A stretch of 64,000 nucleotides of DNA from Ceratotherium simum simum (taxonomy: Eukaryota > Chordata > Mammalia > Perissodactyla > Rhinocerotidae): assembly GCF_000283155.1 (NCBI RefSeq), contig NW_004454180.1, positions 24,985,021 to 25,049,020 of the forward strand. Reading direction: 5' to 3'. Shown piece by piece: positions 1 through 11,640 of this stretch. The position numbers and the translations under genes were made by a program. The notes beneath the pieces are model-generated. The model did not search any database. It had not been told where the DNA came from and saw nothing but the letters and a program-made list of their open reading frames with translations. Positions within the stretch are counted from its first letter, which is position 1; every line of letters starts with the position of its first letter.

Positions 1-472
1 TGGAGCCTCGGTCACCATGGTAATGGGTGTTTGAGCTATTTTTTTCCGGAATTGGAACCCTTTGTCCACTTCAGGCCGGTTGAGACCACCAACCCATCAA
101 CTGGGCCCACGCAGACATGTGTCTGATAAGCAAACTTTTAACGTCAAGAGGTTAAAACTCCACCCTCAGGGCATGCTAACACTGCCATTCTGTGAACATG
201 GGTCCTACGAAGAGGCATGAAACCTGACTACGCTTGCACAGATCATCAATTAACTCATCTCTCCCCACCTCCAATCATTTCAGACCACCTTGCCCCCTAC
301 CCCATAAATATCCCTGAGTCCCTATTTTTGGGGAAGCAGATTTGAGATTCATTCTCCCGTTTTCCTTTCTTGGCTGCCTTGTGATAGTAAACCTTCTCTC
401 TCTGCTGTAATCTCGTCATCTCGGTGTTTGGCTTTCTGGGCAGTGGGCAAAAACTGACCTGGTGTGGTAACA
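1..472 (+). mobile_element. LTR of an endogenous retrovirus (ERV1-like), 3' part
   Basis: The segment reads like an LTR in plus orientation. A TATA-like CATAAATA lies near 303-310, followed by a pyrimidine-rich U5-like stretch, and it ends GGTAACA at 466-472 with the canonical terminal CA. The left end is cut by the window, so the TG start and target duplication cannot be checked. It directly abuts Tigger1 sequence, so it may have inserted into that transposon. No gag, pol or env sequence follows, so it looks solitary. The subfamily is not recognised. Confidence 0.55.
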
Positions 473-1949
473 GACCTTTTCCCAGGCTATTGCTGCAACT
501 GAGGAAGACATTAAGAAGACGCTGATGCAATTCCAGAAGGATTACAACATCTGTGATTGCATCAGGAACCTTGCTTGGGCTTGAGGTCATGTCACCAAGG
601 AGTGTACAAATGGCATCTGGAAGAAGCCACTCAAGAGGTTCGTCCATGACTTCAAAGGATTTGCCAAGTATGAGGAGGTTGCAAAAATCAACAAGGTTGA
701 GATGGCAAAAAACTTTAACCTAGGTGTGGATGAGGACGACATTGAGGATCTTCTAGAGGTGGTTCCTGAGGAATCAATGAGGAACTGTTGGAAGTGGAAC
801 AGGAACACACAGCTGAAGAAGAGGCAAGAGAAAAGGAAACTGCAGGAGAAGAAAAAGAAGAAGAACCCCCAAGAAAATTCACAGTGAAGGGTTTAGCAGA
901 AGCGTTTGCAGACCTCAACAAGCTCCTTAAAAAGTTTGAAAACATGGACCCCAACACTGAAAGGTTTTCATTAATAGAGAGGAATGTTTATAGTACGTTA
1001 TCTGCTTACAAGCAAATCTATGATAAAAAAAAAAAAAGAAACAAACCAAGCAAGCCACTGTGGACATATTCCTGAAAAGAGTGACGCCTCCTCGAGTAGA
1101 GCCTCAGGCAGGTCCTTCAGGAGGTATTCCAGAAGAAGGCATTGTTATCATAGGAGATGACAGCTCCATGCTTGTCATTGCCCCTGAAGAACCTTCTAGT
1201 GGGACAAGATGTGGAGGTGGAAGACAGGGATATTGATGATCCTGAGCCTGTGTGGGCCTAAGGTAATGTGCATGTGTTTGTGGCTTAGTTTTTAACAAAA
1301 AAGTTTAAAAGGTAAAAAAAAAAATTTTTTTTAAATAGAAAAAAGCTTATAGAATAAGGATATAAAGAAAGAAAACATTTTTGTACAGCTATACAATGTG
1401 TTTGTGTTTTAAGCTAGTGTCATTACAAGGGTCAAAAAATTAAAAATTTATAAAGTAAACAAGTTACAGTAAGCTAAGATTAATTGTTGAAGAAAGAAAA
1501 ATATTTTTTTATAAATTTAGTGTAGCCTAAGTATACAGTGATTATAAAGTCTACAGTAGTGTACAATAATGTCCAGGCCTTCACATTCACTCACTGCTCA
1601 CTCACTCACTCACCAGAGCAACTTTCAGTCCTGCAAGGTCCATTCATGGTAAGTGTCCTATACAGCTGTATCATTTTTTATCTTCTATACCATATTTTTA
1701 CTGTATCTTTTCTATATGTAGATACATAAATACCATTGTGTTGCAATTGCCTACAGTATTCAATACAGTAACATGCTGTACAGGTTTGTAGCCCAAGAGC
1801 AATAGGCTGTACCATATAGCCTAGGTGTGCAGTGCGCTATACCATATGGGTTTGTGTAAGTACCATCTATGATGTTACCACAGTGATGAAATTGCATAAT
1901 GGTGCATTTCTCAGAACGTATCCCTGTCGTTAAGTGCTGCATGACTTTA
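473..1949 (+). mobile_element. Tigger1 DNA transposon (TcMar/pogo), 3' portion
   Basis: This is a cut-and-paste DNA transposon relic. Its left part translates to the C-terminus of a Tigger transposase. The right part matches the Tigger1 non-coding 3' end, including the run of TCACTCACTCAC near 1588-1612 and the GCCTAGGTGTGCAG block near 1820. It ends in the terminal inverted repeat (CGTTAAGTGCTGCATGAC), whose partner should lie upstream of the window. The MER2 copies at 10.9 and 27.7 kb are short non-autonomous relatives sharing this end. Confidence 0.85.
486..1075 (+). pseudogene. Broken Tigger1 transposase, C-terminal part
   Basis: Conceptual translation gives the C-terminal region of a Tigger/CENP-B-like transposase. 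Recognisable stretches are NFNLGVDEDDIEDLLEVVPE (about 711-770) and KGLAEAFADLNKLLKKFENM (about 891-950), then a segment around NPNTERFSLIERN-like residues and SAYKQIYD. The frame is broken three times: an in-frame TGA at 582-584, a frameshift between about 775 and 795, and a second frameshift in the A-run at 1025-1037, after which the tail ending in a KRVTPP motif continues in another frame. The DNA-binding domain and DDE catalytic core are absent. It is a dead molecular fossil; it could not encode an active enzyme. Confidence 0.85.
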
Positions 1950-3775
1950 TACAGATGTAATCTATTAGCTGTTTTGCCTTGTTCTCCAATATTTAAAATC
2001 ATTATCTGTTGATGAAATTAGCAATACAAACACGCACATACACAAACACACTGTCATTGTTGACAGGAGTATAAAGAGTAAAAAGATAAAAGGCAAACAA
2101 TAGTCTGGAGGAAAAACATTTGCACAAATATGAAAATCATAGGGTTGATAGCCATAAGATATCAAGATCTAAGACATATATTCCAGAAATCACACATTGT
2201 CAATATCCTAGAATTGTGATTAACAGGGGTTGCTGATTCTTCAAGCTCAGAGAATGGGGGTAGGGGGAGTGCTGGGAGATGTGAGGAGGAAGCAATACAA
2301 CAGGGAGAAATGCCAGCTCTCAGCAAAAGAAGAGAAAGAGCTCTGGTTATGTGGTCCTTGGAGACTGTTGAGTGCAGGGGCAAATAGTGTCCTGTTCAGG
2401 AGTTTTGTTTGCTTTACGTATCACACTACAATTGTGATACACTATAACTGATGTTTCTAATGATGAATCTGAGTCTGCAAGAAATGGGGTTCATGTGCAA
2501 TTGTGTGCAAATAAGCTTTGTTGTAAAAATGTGTAAAAAACCAAGATGTTTTGGTGTAAGAAGAGCCTCTTTTCTTGGTTTATTGGATAAATGAGGCATC
2601 ATCTTAGGCAACTATTGAAAACTCCCTGTTATATCCACTTACATTCGCTTTGAGTCCTAGCTGCAGCCAAACTCTTTAAATTTGCCAGAAAATATGTAAT
2701 TTCTGTTCACTGAAACAGTAGAATAAAGAAAACAGACTTGTGTACTCCGTGGTAGATGGCCATATAATGTCATTTAAAGCATAAGATATGTTTGTCACTG
2801 AAAGCTGAAATTAGCCCCAGAACTAGTGGGCTTTGTTTGACACTTGAAAGGTATAATCTCAATGAGGTACATAATTAGAGGTAACAGGCTTTTATGCTTG
2901 GCAGGGGTACGTGGCACGTTTACTTAACATACCTTGCTTAATCGTATTCTCTTGACAGATTCTGCAAATATCATTTTCCATGGCAACATGTGCCCCTATA
3001 TGTCTGGTACTCTCTATGAACAAGATTTTTGTATGGTTGATTGACGTTAAATGATGAGAACCCTGGGGTATGGTCAAAGCAAAATATCAGATACTTTGTA
3101 TGTAACAAGTATGAGTATTATAACTTATCTGAAAGAGTTCAATTATACTACAGCCAAGAAATCAACCTTTTTATTACCAAGTTTACTGTATCCAGCTTCC
3201 TCACAGTTCAGTGCAGTATCGCAATGAACACTTTCTCCTAGTGCCTTGGTTTAAATTTTTGTGTTTGTATTATCCTGTAAGGAGAGCTCCCAAATTACAT
3301 TTGTATATCTAGTCCCTGTAAACATTTAAATTTAACTAGTCAAAGCAGTGAATAACCTTTCCTTTTTTGCAGAATGTTTAATAAACAACTCCTAAGTAAA
3401 ATAATAGAAAACAATAAACTTAAAATGGTCCTGTAATGTTTTAAATTTGTATCATTGTTTTTTAAAGATGGAAGTGGGGAAGAAAAGAGAGCTTCAGATT
3501 TTTATATTTAATTGAACTAACAGCATGTGCTGACAAGTAATAAATAACAGCAGTTCGAAGTGACTAAATAAATTGGTTTCCACAAGCAATGATTCATCTT
3601 CTGTCTTTCATTGCCATCAGGTTATGAGACAGCTTCTTTTTGTCAGCTTATAGGAAAAATATTTGATATATAACAATCCTGTTTCTGTTCCTGCAATAGA
3701 AGCTCATTATCTTCTCTAGTCATTGCATTTTAAAATATTTAAATACAATAATTAAGTCTACATTTGGTTGTTCAT
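1950..3775. other. Unassigned non-coding sequence
   Basis: AT-rich sequence with no recognisable gene or repeat. Short open frames here have no family resemblance and no coding-like composition. A small inverted repeat, GTATCAC/GTGATAC, lies near 2418-2440. Very old, unrecognised repeats may be present. Confidence 0.6.
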
Positions 3776-5160
3776 TTTCTAAAACTTTGTGAAGCTATCA
3801 TTGCTCAGTCTTTGTGGTGTTTTACAATATTCTGGCAGTGTCATTTCCCTCTTAATTTTTTCTTTGACTCATGGGTTATTTAGTATGTTACTTAGTTTCC
3901 TAATATTGGGGAATTTTCTAAAGATCTTTCTGTTATTAATTTTTAACTTAATTCTATTGTGATCATAGGACATATTTTATATGACTTGAATCCTTTGAAA
4001 TTTATTGAGATTTGTATTATAGCCTAGTATGTGGTCTATGTTGGTAAGTATTCCTTGCACACTTAAGAAGAATGCATATTCTGCTCTTGTCTGGTGAGGT
4101 GCTATATAAATGTCAGTGAGGTCAATTTGGTTAATAGTGTCGTTCAAATCTTTTATACTCTTACTGACTTTCTGTCTATATCTTCTTTACTTGTTGAAAG
4201 AGGGCATATTAGTTTTCTATTGCTGCATAACAAATTACCACAAATTGGGCTTAAAGCAGCATAGTTTCCATGAGTCAGGAATCTGGGGATGGCTTGCCTG
4301 AATTCTTTGCTCAGGGTCTCAGAAGACTGCAATCAAGATATCAGCTGGGGCTGTGGTCTCATCTGAGGCTTGGGAGCCTCTTCTAAGCTCGTGTGGTTAT
4401 TTGCAAAATTCACTACGTTGCATCTGTAGAACTCATGGTAGCCTGTTTTTTTTCAAGGCCAGTAACACAGAGTCTCTGACTTCTTCCATCTCTAATCACT
4501 AGACTCTACTTTAATGGTCCTACCTGATGAGGTCAGACCCTCCTAGGATAATCTCTCTATTAATTAACTCAAAGTTAATGGATAAGTGACCTTAATCGCA
4601 TCTGCAAAATTTCTTCACTTTTGCTGTATAACATAACTTAATCGTGGGAGTGAAATTACATTCTGCCAAAGGATTATACAGGGCATGTATAGCAGAGGAT
4701 GAGAATTTGGGGGGTGCTTTTAGAATTCTGCCCACCACAGAAGTATATTAAAATCTCCAACAACAATTGTGGATTTGTCTCTTGCTCTCGTACTCTATCC
4801 TTTTTGCTTCACATATTTTGAAGCTTTGTTATTAGGTGCATAAGTGTCTAGGATTATTATATCCTCTTTAAAAATTAATCTCTTAATTATTATGAAATAA
4901 CATTATTATCCCTGGTAATGCTCTTTGCTCTGAATTCTATTTTTTCTGTTACTAATATAACCACTTTGGCTTTCTTTTGATCAGTGTTAGTATGGTGTAT
5001 CTTTTCTAACATTTTAATCTATTTGTGTCTTTATATTTAAATTTTGTTTCTTGTAGGCAGCGTATGTTTGGGTCTTCCTTTTTTTCCAATATTATAATCT
5101 CTGTCTTTTAATTGGGTTATTTTGACCATTTGCATTTTTAAAAATTTCTTTGCAGTTTAT
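3776..5160 (-). mobile_element. Old L1 LINE, ORF2 endonuclease region, split
   Basis: Read on the minus strand, this is the N-terminal endonuclease region of L1 ORF2, heavily mutated. The segment at 4740-5160 corresponds to the start of the domain (the region of the CCLQETH and GVAILISDK motifs). The segment ending near 4204 continues past the GDFNTPL region. An LTR at 4205-4739 interrupts it. No open frame survives. It probably belongs with the 5' L1 sequence at 5931-7380. Confidence 0.75.
4205..4739 (-). mobile_element. ERVL-MaLR-type LTR inserted in L1
   Basis: On the plus strand it starts CATATTAGTTTTCTATTGCT and continues with AACAAATTACCACAAA. Further on are AATCGCATCTGCAAA and a CTGCCCACCACA end. 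This is the antisense of a MaLR-class LTR, related to the copy at 44.8 kb. L1 ORF2 sequence resumes on both sides, so the insertion is younger than that L1. No clear 5-bp target duplication survives. Confidence 0.65.
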
Positions 5161-5229
5161 TTTTTAAGCATAGTATTTGTACACAGCATATCATTTATAA
5201 CATCTTCTAGATATTTTCCACAATGTATT

Positions 5230-5930
5230 TCTATCATTTATTTTGGCAGCTTTGTTGATACATAATTCACATACCAAAAGGTTCACCGTTTTAAAGTGTA
5301 GAGTCAGGGGTTTTTACAGTGTTATGCATCCCTCAACACTATCTATTTCCAGAACATTTTGATCACCCCCAAAAGAAACTTCATACCCATTAGCAGTCAC
5401 TCCCCATGCTCACCTTCCCCCAGACCCTGGCAACCACTAATATACTTTCTGTCTATGGATTTGCCTATTCTGGACATTTCATATAAATGGAATCATACAG
5501 TACGTGAATTTTTGTATCTGACTTTGTTTTCAAGGTTCATCCATGTTGCAGCATATGTCAGTATTTCATTCCTTTTTATAGCCAAGTAATTTTCCATTGT
5601 ATGGATACATTACATTTTGTTTATCCATTCATTAGTTGGTTGACTATTGGGTTGTTTCCACTTTTTGGCTATTGTGAATAATCCTGCTATGAACATTCAT
5701 GTACAAGTTTTTGTGTGGACACATGTTTTCATTTCTCCTGGATATATACCTAGGAGTGGAATTACTAGGTCATATAGTAACTTTATGTTTAACTTTTTGA
5801 GGAACTCACAAATGTTTTTCCAAATGACTGCACCATTTGACATTCTTACCAGTAATGTATCAGGCTTCCAATTTCCTTGCCATCACTTGTTATTGTCTGC
5901 CTTTTGTCTTTTAGTATTTTAAAGATGTTG
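5230..5930 (-). mobile_element. L1M LINE 3' end, 5'-truncated
   Basis: Antisense of an L1 3' UTR plus the ORF2 C-terminus. Landmarks on the plus strand are CATAATTCACATACCAAAAG, GGCAACCACTAATATACTTT, TTCATCCATGTTGCAGCATA and GGCTATTGTGAATAATCCTG. Because it begins with a 3' UTR, it is a separate insertion from the endonuclease-region L1 to its left, apparently nested within that element. No intact frame remains. Confidence 0.8.
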
Positions 5931-7380
5931 CTTCACTATGTTTTCATTTGCTTATTCCCGTTGAGATATCTCCCATCATCATTGTTCCTCTACATAACAT
6001 GTCTTTCTCTGACTGCTTTTAGAGTTTTCTTTATTACTAGTTTTGACAATTTGATTGCAATGTGGTTTAGTGTAGCTTTCTTCATGTTTCTTGTGCTTGG
6101 GGTTCATTGGTATTCTTAGATGTGTGAGTTTATCATTTTTATCAAATTTCAAAAATTTTCAACCATCATTTATTCAAATATTTTTTATTGCCCTTTTCTT
6201 CCTTTGGGGACTCTAATTACACATGTATAATGTACTTCAAGTTTTTACTGTAGCTCACTGATGCTCTATTCATTTTTTAAAATTCTCAGGGCCAGTCTGG
6301 TGGTGTAGCGGCTAAGTTTGCCCACTCTGCTTTGGCAGCCTGGGGTTCAGATCCTGGGTGTGGACCTACTTACCACTCATCAAGCCATGCTGAGGTGGCG
6401 TCCCACATAGAGCAACTGGAAGGATGCATAACTATGACATACAACTGTCTACTGGGGCTTTGGGGAGAAAAAAGAAAAAGAGGAAGATTGGCAACAGATA
6501 TTAGAGCAGGGCCAATCTTCCTCAAAAAAAAAAAATTCTCTTTTCTCTCTGTCTTTCAAGTTCACCAGACTTTTATTCTACAATATCTAATCTGCTATTA
6601 ATCCCATCTAATACATTTCTCATATTATACATTGTAATTTTCAATTTAGAAGTTTGATTTGCATCATTTTTATATCTTCCATGTCTTTGCTTAACATTTT
6701 GAACATATAGAAAATAGTTATAATAACTTTTTTAAAGTTCTTGTCTGCTTATTCTGTGTCAGTTCTGCATTACTCTCAATTGATGAGTTTTTCTCCTAAT
6801 GATGGGTCGTATTTTCCAGTTTCTCTATAGTCCTGGCAATTTTGATCGAATGCCAGACATCGTGAATTTTACTTTGTTGGATGCTGGAATTTTTTTTCGT
6901 ATAAATGGTCTTGACCCTTTTTACTGAGACACAGTTACGTTCCTTGTAAACAGTTTGATTCTTTCCATTCTTGCTTTTAAGATTTGTTAGGCCCAGCTGG
7001 GACATGCTCATCTGGGGCTAATTAGCCCCACTACTGATGAAACACCCTTCTGTGTGCTTAACTTACTGCCCTGTGCGTCGTGAGGTTTCCAGTCTGGGTG
7101 TCGTGAATGGGCACTGCTCCTCGCCTTGTGTGGGTGCTGGCCCCTCTCACCTCCTGTCCCTATGATGGTTCTTTCCCTGGTCTTGTAGTTCCCCGCATGC
7201 ATGCCCTGGTCAGTACTCAGCTGAAGACTTGACGGCCCTCGCGGTCTCCAGAGTTCTCTCTCTGTTGCGCTCTCCTCTTCAGTTTCGAGTGCACATCAGA
7301 GTTTGTCTTCAATGTAGATTTTTCTTTGGCTGGTTTATTCTGACTTCTGTTCTTTAACATGTTTCTCTAATTTTAATAAA
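5931..7380 (-). mobile_element. Old L1 LINE, 5' region (ORF1/5' UTR), split by ERE
   Basis: Plus-strand text such as TCCTGGCAATTTTGATCGAA followed by GCCAGACATCGTGAATTTTA resembles the antisense of the 5' region of L1M elements. The orientation matches the endonuclease fragment at 3.8-5.2 kb, so both are probably parts of one old element. Its GC content rises near 7000-7260. An ERE sits at 6289-6531. Confidence 0.55.
6289..6531 (+). mobile_element. ERE SINE
   Basis: A tRNA-derived SINE with a GGGCCAGTCTGGTGGTGTAG head, the B-box-like GGTTCAGATCC, the CATACAACTGTCTACTGGGG body and an A-rich tail. The tail carries a perfect hairpin, with 13-nt arms GAGGAAGATTGGC (6480-6492) and GCCAATCTTCCTC (6511-6523). 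A 9-bp target duplication AAAATTCTC flanks it (6279-6287 and 6532-6540). Confidence 0.95.
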
Positions 7381-9579
7381 TTTGGGTCAAAACATCCTCT
7401 CTTCGGGAGATCTTATGCCTTGTTTCTCTACCTCCGTTTACCCCTATTTTCCTCTATTCCCTGCTGTACATAGCAAAGAACTGTCTATTTATCTATATAA
7501 TATGATATATCGTCTGATTCTGGAGGCATACTTATTTCTGTGTTTTGAAGAAGTAGGAAGTAAAATGTTAATTTGTTTGTCCATGTTCTGTTATTATGCA
7601 GGAGGATACTTGCTCTGTAAGAGCATTAGTTAGTGGAACTGTCACCTGGTGATTCTTTGGGTCACCTCATTTCCTTTAACAGGGTGAGTTACAATTTGGA
7701 TTATCGTTTTTTCCTCTTAACCATTTCCTCAAAAGAAGGTAATTGATGCTTCTAGTAAGTTTTTTTTTAAAAATCTCTTTGAGGCCTTCTTCATTTGCAA
7801 TGAAATACTGTATTATTGTCTGTTTTTCTTAGTATTGTAGGTAATGAATTTTAAAAAGAGTTGAAATGCTGGTAACTTTAGGCCCTTATTAAAGTGGCCA
7901 AGAAGAATTATTGGGGAATAAATGTACAATTCTGTGAATAACTGTTTGCTGGTTGTAAAATAATGTTTATTTATATAATGTTTAAATAATCCAAAGGCAG
8001 ATGGCTAATAACTCCTATCTGCAGCCATAAAAGTAAAATAAGTTTGTTTTGAAAATTTTTTTATCAAATGGAGGTGTGGGCAATTAATCTGTTGCTATCT
8101 TTCCATTGGGAACAAATTTAAAATAGTATAAACTATTTAGAAAATTTTCAGTCATGCCATGCGGCTTCTTATTTTGTTTCTCATTGGTACCTCTTTGTTC
8201 TTGTTGGAAAAGCTGAGGTATTGGAATACTTCTTTTCTGTAGAGGGTGGTCCTCCCTTTTATCCAGGAATAGATTTTATGGCAAATCATTGAGTCAGCAG
8301 TTATTCTGACTCTAACTGAAAGAGATGAAGTTCCTCAGAATTTGTTATATATGTGTCTTGACACTGAGTGAGCAAGAAAAATACATACCCATCAGTGCTG
8401 ACTGGCTGGTAATTTCTGAAACACAATGCCACAGCTCCTCATAAATAACAGAGTCACTGTATCACGGGGAATTTGGCAGAGATCAATCTCTAGATGGATG
8501 AGTTAGTCTGTAAGCAAATAGCTACTCAACTTCTTTTGCCTTTTCAGAATGCTCCACGCATTTTCTAATCCAGACCCGGGGATTTCAGTGAGTCCTTAGA
8601 GATCAAGAAATTTTTACAGACTAACAGGTCAGCAACTGGGCTTTGGTCTATGGAGGTGCACTGTAATTTCAGTGGGAGACACCCTTATACCGCTTCTAGA
8701 AACTCTGCTCCTTGACTCGATATCATGGAAATTTACTGGTGCTGTTTAGTGAGTTGATGTGACCCTGATGTTGTGGGATGAGAAAGTATAGATTTCATCA
8801 GTGATCTGCGAAAACCTGCCAATAAAATATTTGTGTGGCCTAGTTGTTTTATTTCTCGCATATTTATGAGGCCGCGTTGTGTGTAACCTTGGCAGGCAAA
8901 GACATTTCCAGTCCTTGCCATGTTTCTCTAGTAACTGTGCCCCAGGGACTATAAACTCGTAGCTGTTTGATAGGTATGTTGCCTAATAACCCGTTTCCCT
9001 GTTTGGAACCTGCCAACATTCCCCAACTCTATAAATGAACAAGGAGATGATCTAAAAGCAAGTGATTATGATTTGAACTTTCAAGTGAGGTATGAACCCA
9101 GTAGTCCTTTATTTATCTCTGTAAAAGAGGAACGAGGTGGCAGGAAATGCCTGGAGATGGTCTCCCAGGTGCTCTCAGCTATCATCTCAGGTTGTTGGCA
9201 GGTGTAGGCAGGGTGGTTAGAGGTTTAAAAAATTATGTCACATTTTTGTCTTCATACAGTGTTTACCTCATTGCACTGCTACTTATAGTAGCCTTTTTAC
9301 ATTTGGACAAACTGAGGTATTTTTAAAAAGGATTTTTGTTTCAGTATGTCACTTGGAAGAGGCAGAACTACTGTGTGGGGAATGTTAACTAATTTGGGAT
9401 GAGCCTTAGACAAAGTTGTGAAACAAGCCAAGTGCCTTTCTGGCAACCCATCGCCTCTCTGGAAGTGTCCTTCCTGCTGAAGGGATTTGTGCTATCCGTC
9501 CTGCCCTCACCCCAAAGAGGAAAGAGAAGCAGTGACATTTTGAGAGAGAGCCAAGAGAAATGGCAATGCTTAGCAATAG
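7381..9579. other. Unassigned non-coding sequence
   Basis: No gene is recognisable. The left half is AT-rich. A weak MIR-like trace (ACAAACTGAGGTA, about 9250-9325) is too diverged to call firmly. The open frame at 9399-9800 runs into a MIR and is not a gene. Confidence 0.6.
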
Positions 9580-9800
9580 AGGTAATAGTAATAATAATAT
9601 TGATAACAGGTTACCTACTTTGTGTCAGGCACTGTGCCAAGGATTCATATACATTGTCTTCCCTCATGGAAACAACCTCACAAGAAGTGATTATTGTCCC
9701 CCATTTCATAGATGCTATGCCCACAATAACAGAGGAAAATGGCAGAGCCAAGGTTCATCTGTCTGATGCCAAAGCTGGACTCTTTTCCTTTGTGCTATGA
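9580..9800 (-). repeat. MIR SINE
   Basis: Antisense MIR. Plus-strand landmarks are ACTTTGTGTCAGGCACTGTG, then CCCCCATTTCATAGATG, GGCAGAGCCAAGG and GATGCCAAAGCTGGACTC. Diverged but nearly full length. Confidence 0.85.
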
Positions 9801-10631
9801 TTTTCCACTATGAATGGCTGACAACTGGAATTTTTGATATCATAAGAGGACATAATTTTAGGGCAGAGATTCTTCTTAACTTCCTCAAATTGTGGAGAGA
9901 CAAAGTTGATTTTGTATCCAGAGACTCTTTCACACACCATGCAAATGTTTTCCTGGCTCTGAGGCTGTGAATAGGTTAAAATGTGTGATAGAGCTATGAG
10001 CCAATGATAGAAAATAAACAAACAAAATATGTTGATATTGACAGGAGGTTTGGTCTGATCACTGGAATAATGCCCTGGGAAAATGTGGCACCCATGGACC
10101 GCTGACCGCTTTTCCCCTGTTTGTACCGAAATGCCGTTTAGTGCCCTTCTGTGGATGTCGAGGGAGCAGTATCCCCCACGTGAGCAGCTGATAGGAGGGG
10201 TAAGAGCATCGGTCATCATTAATGAGGCAGCACATCTCTAGCTGGGCTCCAATAGCATAGCAGTCACTAATCAAAGATTGTCCATGAGAGAGTTCCAGGC
10301 GGGTTTTCTCATTTAACCGGGAAGTAAAGCAAGGGCGGGGATTGGTAGCTGTCTCTAGGTCTCTTTTAGTCAGTTGTCTATTTTATGTGAGGAGTAGCAG
10401 GGTTCTCACACGTCAACTCCAAATGGTGGTAAGGCCTGCAGTGTTACAAAGGGTTCTGAGACCCCCCTGGAGGGCCACGATCTATTAACGATGTCTGCCA
10501 AAGTCGCAGGAAGGGGTAGTGAGTTTGCCACCTCATGTTAGGTCATTAAAATACATTCCAGAAAGACCCTCAGGTATCAGGTGGTTTCCTCAGAATACCA
10601 ATTCTGAGCAACCAAATACTAATAATCAAAT
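9801..10631. other. Unassigned non-coding sequence
   Basis: No recognised repeat or gene. Overlapping minus-strand frames at 9755-10274 show no family resemblance. Confidence 0.6.
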
Positions 10632-10858
10632 GCTAACTCTGCTTTGGGGTCAGACTGCTTGGGTTCTAATCCTGGCTCTGGCACCTTTGTGATCTTTGGC
10701 CTCAAATTTCTCTGTGCCTCAGTTTCCTCATCTATAAAATGGGGAATAATAATAGTATTTACCTCAAAGAGTTTGTAGTAAATAAGTTAACACAGGTAAA
10801 GTTCTTAGAACAGTGCCTGCCACATTATAAGTGTACAATAAATGTTAGTTATGATTAA
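10632..10858 (+). repeat. MIR SINE
   Basis: Sense MIR with all landmarks: TCAGACTGCTTGGGTTCTAA, CTCAGTTTCCTCATCTATAA, AATGGGGAATAATAATAG, AGAACAGTGCCTGCCACAT and CAATAAATGTTAG. Confidence 0.92.
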
Positions 10859-10889
10859 TAAAAAAATAGTTTTGAGTACCTATTATGTG

Positions 10890-11096
10890 TAGTCATAATG
10901 TGCCAAATAACGACCTTTCAGTTAATGACAGGCTGAATACGACAGTGGTCCCATAAGATTAGTACCATGTAGCCTAGGTGTGTAGTGGGCTATACCATCT
11001 GAGTTTGTGTAAGTATAGTCTATGATGTTTGCACAACAAAACAGCCTAACAACACTTTTCTCAGAATGTATCCCCATCGTTATACAATGCATGACT
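10890..11096 (+). mobile_element. MER2 non-autonomous Tigger-type MITE
   Basis: Terminal inverted repeats are recognisable: left AGTCATAATGTGCCAAATAA, right ATACAATGCATGACTG. The internal GTAGCCTAGGTGTGTAG and GGTTTGTGTAAG-like blocks are shared with the Tigger1 3' end at 1.8 kb. It is internally deleted relative to MER2 as I remember it. A TA follows the right end, as expected for this superfamily. Confidence 0.88.
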
Positions 11097-11180
11097 GTAT
11101 AGGCACATTCTGGGTTTTTTGCAACCCTTCTGGCCTAGCCCTTTGCCCAACTTAAGTTAGTATTTATTAAAAGTGCTTCT

Positions 11181-11431
11181 CGGGGCCGGCCTGGTAGCAT
11201 AGTGGTTAAGTTTACACACTCCACTTGGGCAGCCCAGGGTTTGCAGGTTCGGGTCCCAGGTGCAGACTTATGCACTGCTTATCAAGCCATGTTGTGGCAG
11301 GCGTCCCACACATAAAAATAAAGGAGGATGGGCACGGATGTTTGCCCAGGGTCAATCTTCCTCAGCAAAAAGAGGAGGATTGGGGAGAGTGAGCTTAGGG
11401 CTAATCTTCCTCACAAAAAAAAAAAAAAAAG
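11181..11431 (+). mobile_element. ERE SINE
   Basis: The head CGGGGCCGGCCTGGTAGCAT with GTGGTTAAG and the B-box-like GGTTCGGGTCC identify an ERE. The body is shortened and the tail carries two AATCTTCCTCA modules before a run of A. The near-match flanks AAGTGCTTCT (11171-11180) and AAATGCTTCT (11432-11441) are the target duplication with one mismatch. Confidence 0.95.
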
Positions 11432-11519
11432 AAATGCTTCTTGATTTTCACTTGGTATTACCTTTTCTGCTAAGAACCAAGTGAGAACCCTCTTAAAACT
11501 AAGCAATCCTGTTTTGGTC

Positions 11520-11640
11520 TAGTATCAAAATTTTATAACTGAAAGAGATCATAGAGATCTTGGAATCTACTTCCTTATTTTATACGGTTGAGGAATGTGA
11601 AGCTCAGGAAGGTTGAAAAAACCTCCCATTATTGTTATTT
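11520..11640 (-). repeat. Ancient core-SINE-like repeat
   Basis: AACTGAAAGAGATCATAGAG followed by a GAGGAATGTGAAGCTCAGGA stretch resembles an antisense MIR-like repeat of the 'GAAACTGAGGC' type. Strongly diverged; the family is uncertain. Confidence 0.45.

Noticed and set aside
1588..1612. Regular TCAC repeats suggesting a tandem or CRISPR-like array
   Set aside because: It is a normal part of the Tigger1 3' region, with no spacers, in a mammalian genome.
9755..10219. 154-residue minus-strand open frame
   Set aside because: It partly overlaps a MIR, has no recognisable domain, and has no supporting promoter or splice structure.
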